Shown here in pieces: positions 62,040 through 64,000 of a stretch of 64,000 nt of DNA. Within the stretch, counting starts at the first letter, position 1. Each line of letters opens with the position of its first letter. The stretch is from an uncultured bacterium (GTDB taxonomy: Bacteria; Verrucomicrobiota; Lentisphaeria; Victivallales; UBA1829), in contig CASEYW010000008.1 in NCBI GenBank assembly GCA_949292215.1, positions 39,136 to 103,135 on the forward strand, in the 5' to 3' direction. The translations under genes were made by a program, and so were the position numbers. Below the pieces are notes generated by a model. It was not told the DNA's origin. It ran no database searches and saw only the letters and a list, made by a program, of their open reading frames with translations.

Positions 62040-63686
62040 TCACTTCCAGTTGATCACAGGTTTGTCGTAGTCGGAAGGAGCCTTGAATCCGAGCAATTCG
62101 GCACAGGTTCCGGCGACAGAACTGATTCCGAGTCCGGTGTTGAGTTCCTGCGAATATTCCCCTTTGTAATCGGGGTCGTAGATAAAGCAGGGCACCGGAT
62201 TCAGCGAGTGACTGGTCTTGCGACGCGGCTCGCCGTTCTTGTCAAGCTTGACGGCTCCGGTTTTATCGTGTTCGTACATATCATCAGCGTTGCCGTGGTC
62301 AGCAGTTACAATCATGATTCCACCGGCTTTCTTCACGGCGTTGTAGAGTCTCTCCAGACAGATGTCAAGCGCGCCCATGGAAACCTGGACCGCCTGATAA
62401 ACGCCAGTATGTCCAACCATGTCCCCGTTCGGGAAATTCAGGCGGATGAACTGGTATTTTCCGGATTCAATCGCGGCGATGACGGCATCCGTAATCTCAG
62501 CGCACTGCATCCAGGGACGCTGTTCAAACGGAATGATATCCGAGGGGATCTCCTGATAGGTTTCAAGTGCCTCATCAAATTTTCCGGTTCTGTTTCCATT
62601 GAAGAAGTAGGTCACATGCCCATACTTCTGCGTTTCACTGATCGCGAACTGACGGACATTGCTGGCACAGAGGTACTCGCCGAGCGTTTCGTTGATCTCC
62701 GGCGGATTGACCAGATAATGATTTGGAATGTGGAGATCACCGTCATATTCCATCATGCCAGCATAGAAGACCTTCGGCATGGGATCACGGGGAAATTTGT
62801 CGAAATCGGGATTGTCAAACGCCTCACTGATCTCAATGGCGCGGTCGCCGCGGAAGTTGAAGTAGATGACAACATCGCCGTCCTTCACTGCCCCGACAGG
62901 AGTTTTGCCATCATCGGCGATTACAAACGGTGGCAGATCCTGATCGATCGCCTTTGTTTCCGCACGCAGGGTTTCAATGGCTTCCGCAACGGTTTTGAAG
63001 TAGCGCCCTTTTCCGGCGACATGGGTTTCCCATCCTCTGCGGACCATATCCCAGTTGGCGCCGTAGCGGTCCATGGTGATGTTCATGCGTCCGCCGCCGG
63101 AAGCAAAACGGTAATCAAATCCCTGGGCGTTGATCTGCTTCAAATATTCCTCAAACGGGATCACATAATCAAGAGCGGAGGTTTCCGGTACATCACGGCC
63201 GTCAAGCAGAGCGTGGATGCGGACTTTTTTCACACCTTCCGCCTTTGCCTGTTCAATCATCCCCTTGAGATGCTCAATATGGCTGTGGACATTTCCATCG
63301 GAAAAAAGTCCGATGAAGTGCATGGTGCCGCCTTTTTTTGCCTCTTCAACGGCTTTTTTCCAAGTGGCGCCTTCGAACATTTTTCCGGATTTGATTGCCT
63401 CGGAAACGAGCTTTGCGCCCTGTGCGAAAACGCGTCCGCAGCCCATGGCGTTATGTCCGACTTCACTGTTGCCCATATCAGCATCGGAAGGAAGTCCGAC
63501 GGCAGTTCCATGTGCCTTGAGCGTCGTAAAAGGGAGCGTCTTCATCAGTTTGTGAAGGAACGGTGTGGGCGAATCCAGCACCGCATCGCCTTCCTTGTAT
63601 TTACCAATCCCGACACCGTCCATAATCACCAGAACAACGGGACCTTTTCTTCCGAGGAATTTCGGATTGCGTTCCAAAGCCTGCAT
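62040..63686 (-). CDS. gpmI: 2,3-bisphosphoglycerate-independent phosphoglycerate mutase
   Basis: A 548-residue iPGM. VVLVIMDGVGIG (metal Asp D23), DADMGNSEVGHNAMG (catalytic Ser S74), LFSDGNVHSHIEHL, IHALLDGRDVPETSA, FASGGGRMN, and TADHGNADDM, all characteristic. It interconverts 3- and 2-phosphoglycerate in glycolysis. GGAGG precedes the ATG. First gene of an operon with the exonuclease and RlmI-like methylase, an unusual grouping. Confidence 0.96.
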   Translation of the reverse strand: MQALERNPKFLGRKGPVVLVIMDGVGIGKYKEGDAVLDSPTPFLHKLMKTLPFTTLKAHGTAVGLPSDADMGNSEVGHNAMGCGRVFAQGAKLVSEAIKSGKMFEGATWKKAVEEAKKGGTMHFIGLFSDGNVHSHIEHLKGMIEQAKAEGVKKVRIHALLDGRDVPETSALDYVIPFEEYLKQINAQGFDYRFASGGGRMNITMDRYGANWDMVRRGWETHVAGKGRYFKTVAEAIETLRAETKAIDQDLPPFVIADDGKTPVGAVKDGDVVIYFNFRGDRAIEISEAFDNPDFDKFPRDPMPKVFYAGMMEYDGDLHIPNHYLVNPPEINETLGEYLCASNVRQFAISETQKYGHVTYFFNGNRTGKFDEALETYQEIPSDIIPFEQRPWMQCAEITDAVIAAIESGKYQFIRLNFPNGDMVGHTGVYQAVQVSMGALDICLERLYNAVKKAGGIMIVTADHGNADDMYEHDKTGAVKLDKNGEPRRKTSHSLNPVPCFIYDPDYKGEYSQELNTGLGISSVAGTCAELLGFKAPSDYDKPVINWK

Positions 63687-63814
63687 AAGTAGCCTCCATT
63701 CAGTTGTAAGTTAATAAGATTCAATGTACACCCCAAACGGCTCTTTTTCAACTTTCCCGGACAGGAAATGAAGATGAAAAAACAGGGAAAAAAGAAAAAA
63801 ACACTATTTTCCAT

Positions 63815-63842
63815 TTGCATTTTCATAAAGGATAACTATATT
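63815..63842 (+). promoter_or_regulatory. Promoter of the tRNA-Ala gene
   Basis: TTGCAT (63815-63820), 16 bases, TATATT (63837-63842); expected start about ten bases before the mature tRNA. Confidence 0.6.
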
Positions 63843-63859
63843 ACGGAATCAAGCAGAAC

Positions 63860-63936
63860 GGGGTATTAGCTCAGTTGGCTAGAGCACCACACTGGCAGTG
63901 TGGGGGTCAGGAGTTCAAGTCTCCTATACTCCACCA
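63860..63936 (+). tRNA. tRNA-Ala (anticodon GGC)
   Basis: 77 bases including the encoded CCA. Acceptor GGGGTAT pairs with ATACTCC and contains the G3:U70 pair that identifies alanine tRNA. D arm GCTC/GAGC, anticodon stem CCACA/TGTGG with loop CTGGCAG (anticodon GGC), T arm AGGAG/CTCCT with loop TTCAAGT. Confidence 0.97.
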
Positions 63937-63952
63937 TTTTTTTGTCTTTTTT

Positions 63953-63990
63953 TCGGGATTTTGAGTTCAAATCAAGATCCCGATTTTTTT
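63953..63990 (+). terminator. Terminator of the tRNA gene
   Basis: TCGGGATTTTGA (63953-63964), seven-base loop, TCAAGATCCCGA (63972-63983), 12 pairs with one G-U, then seven T residues. Confidence 0.9.
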
Positions 63991-64000
63991 CTGCCCATTC

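Overview
The window reads as chromosomal DNA of a Lentisphaerota (Victivallis-like) gut or anaerobic bacterium. This is inferred from gene content, not a database match. Three features point this way: pseudopilins with an FTLIELL N-terminus sitting inside glycosidase operons, many secreted glycoside hydrolases (GHs) each next to an AraC, GntR or LacI regulator, and no SusC/SusD pairs. I see no insertion sequence, prophage, CRISPR array or rRNA. One tRNA gene, tRNA-Ala(GGC), lies at the right edge.

Layout. 1-7806 is housekeeping on the minus strand: glmS overlapping hrpA by one base, then moxR and a DUF58 gene cut by the left edge. 8038-11598 holds a secreted-sugar-type FAD oxidoreductase and a divergent OpgB/LtaS-like membrane phosphotransferase. 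11671-19250 holds two divergent sugar-cleaving enzymes (a GHL6-like protein and a GH106-like protein behind a perfect consensus promoter with an internal palindrome), an orphan glycyl radical enzyme and an AraC regulator. 19291-23068 holds a sialate O-acetylesterase, a BamE-like lipoprotein overlapping maf, and a methyltransferase.

23204-30755 is the first accessory glycan block: SGNH esterase and GntR/LacI hybrid regulator, then pseudopilin, a small secreted binding protein and a 1391-residue composite glycosidase. 31007-33317 is a compact alkA / alpha-beta hydrolase / radical SAM operon. 33429-36957 is a GH116 enzyme divergent from its AraC regulator, followed by an ArnT-like glycosyltransferase. 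38662-46395 is the second block (GntR-type regulator, pseudopilin, GH39-like enzyme, SGNH esterase, GH36). 46591-52998 is the third block (LacI regulator, metallophosphoesterase, large clan GH-A enzyme, pseudopilin), with every gene overlapping the next. Blocks two and three diverge from one 195-bp control region in which each promoter carries its own perfect palindrome. 53061-55971 is a Gfo/Idh plus MDR oxidoreductase pair with a divergent AraC gene.

56413-63936 returns to housekeeping: a zinc-ribbon membrane protein with a HEAT-like partner, pyrF-tyrA, the gpmI / stand-alone 5'-3' exonuclease / rlmI operon, and the tRNA.

The most interesting signal is the three-fold recurrence of regulator plus pseudopilin plus very large secreted GH in tightly packed operons. 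It suggests that type IV pilin-like proteins work with individual glycan-degrading enzymes in this lineage. The mechanism (display, secretion or fibre binding) cannot be read from sequence alone.
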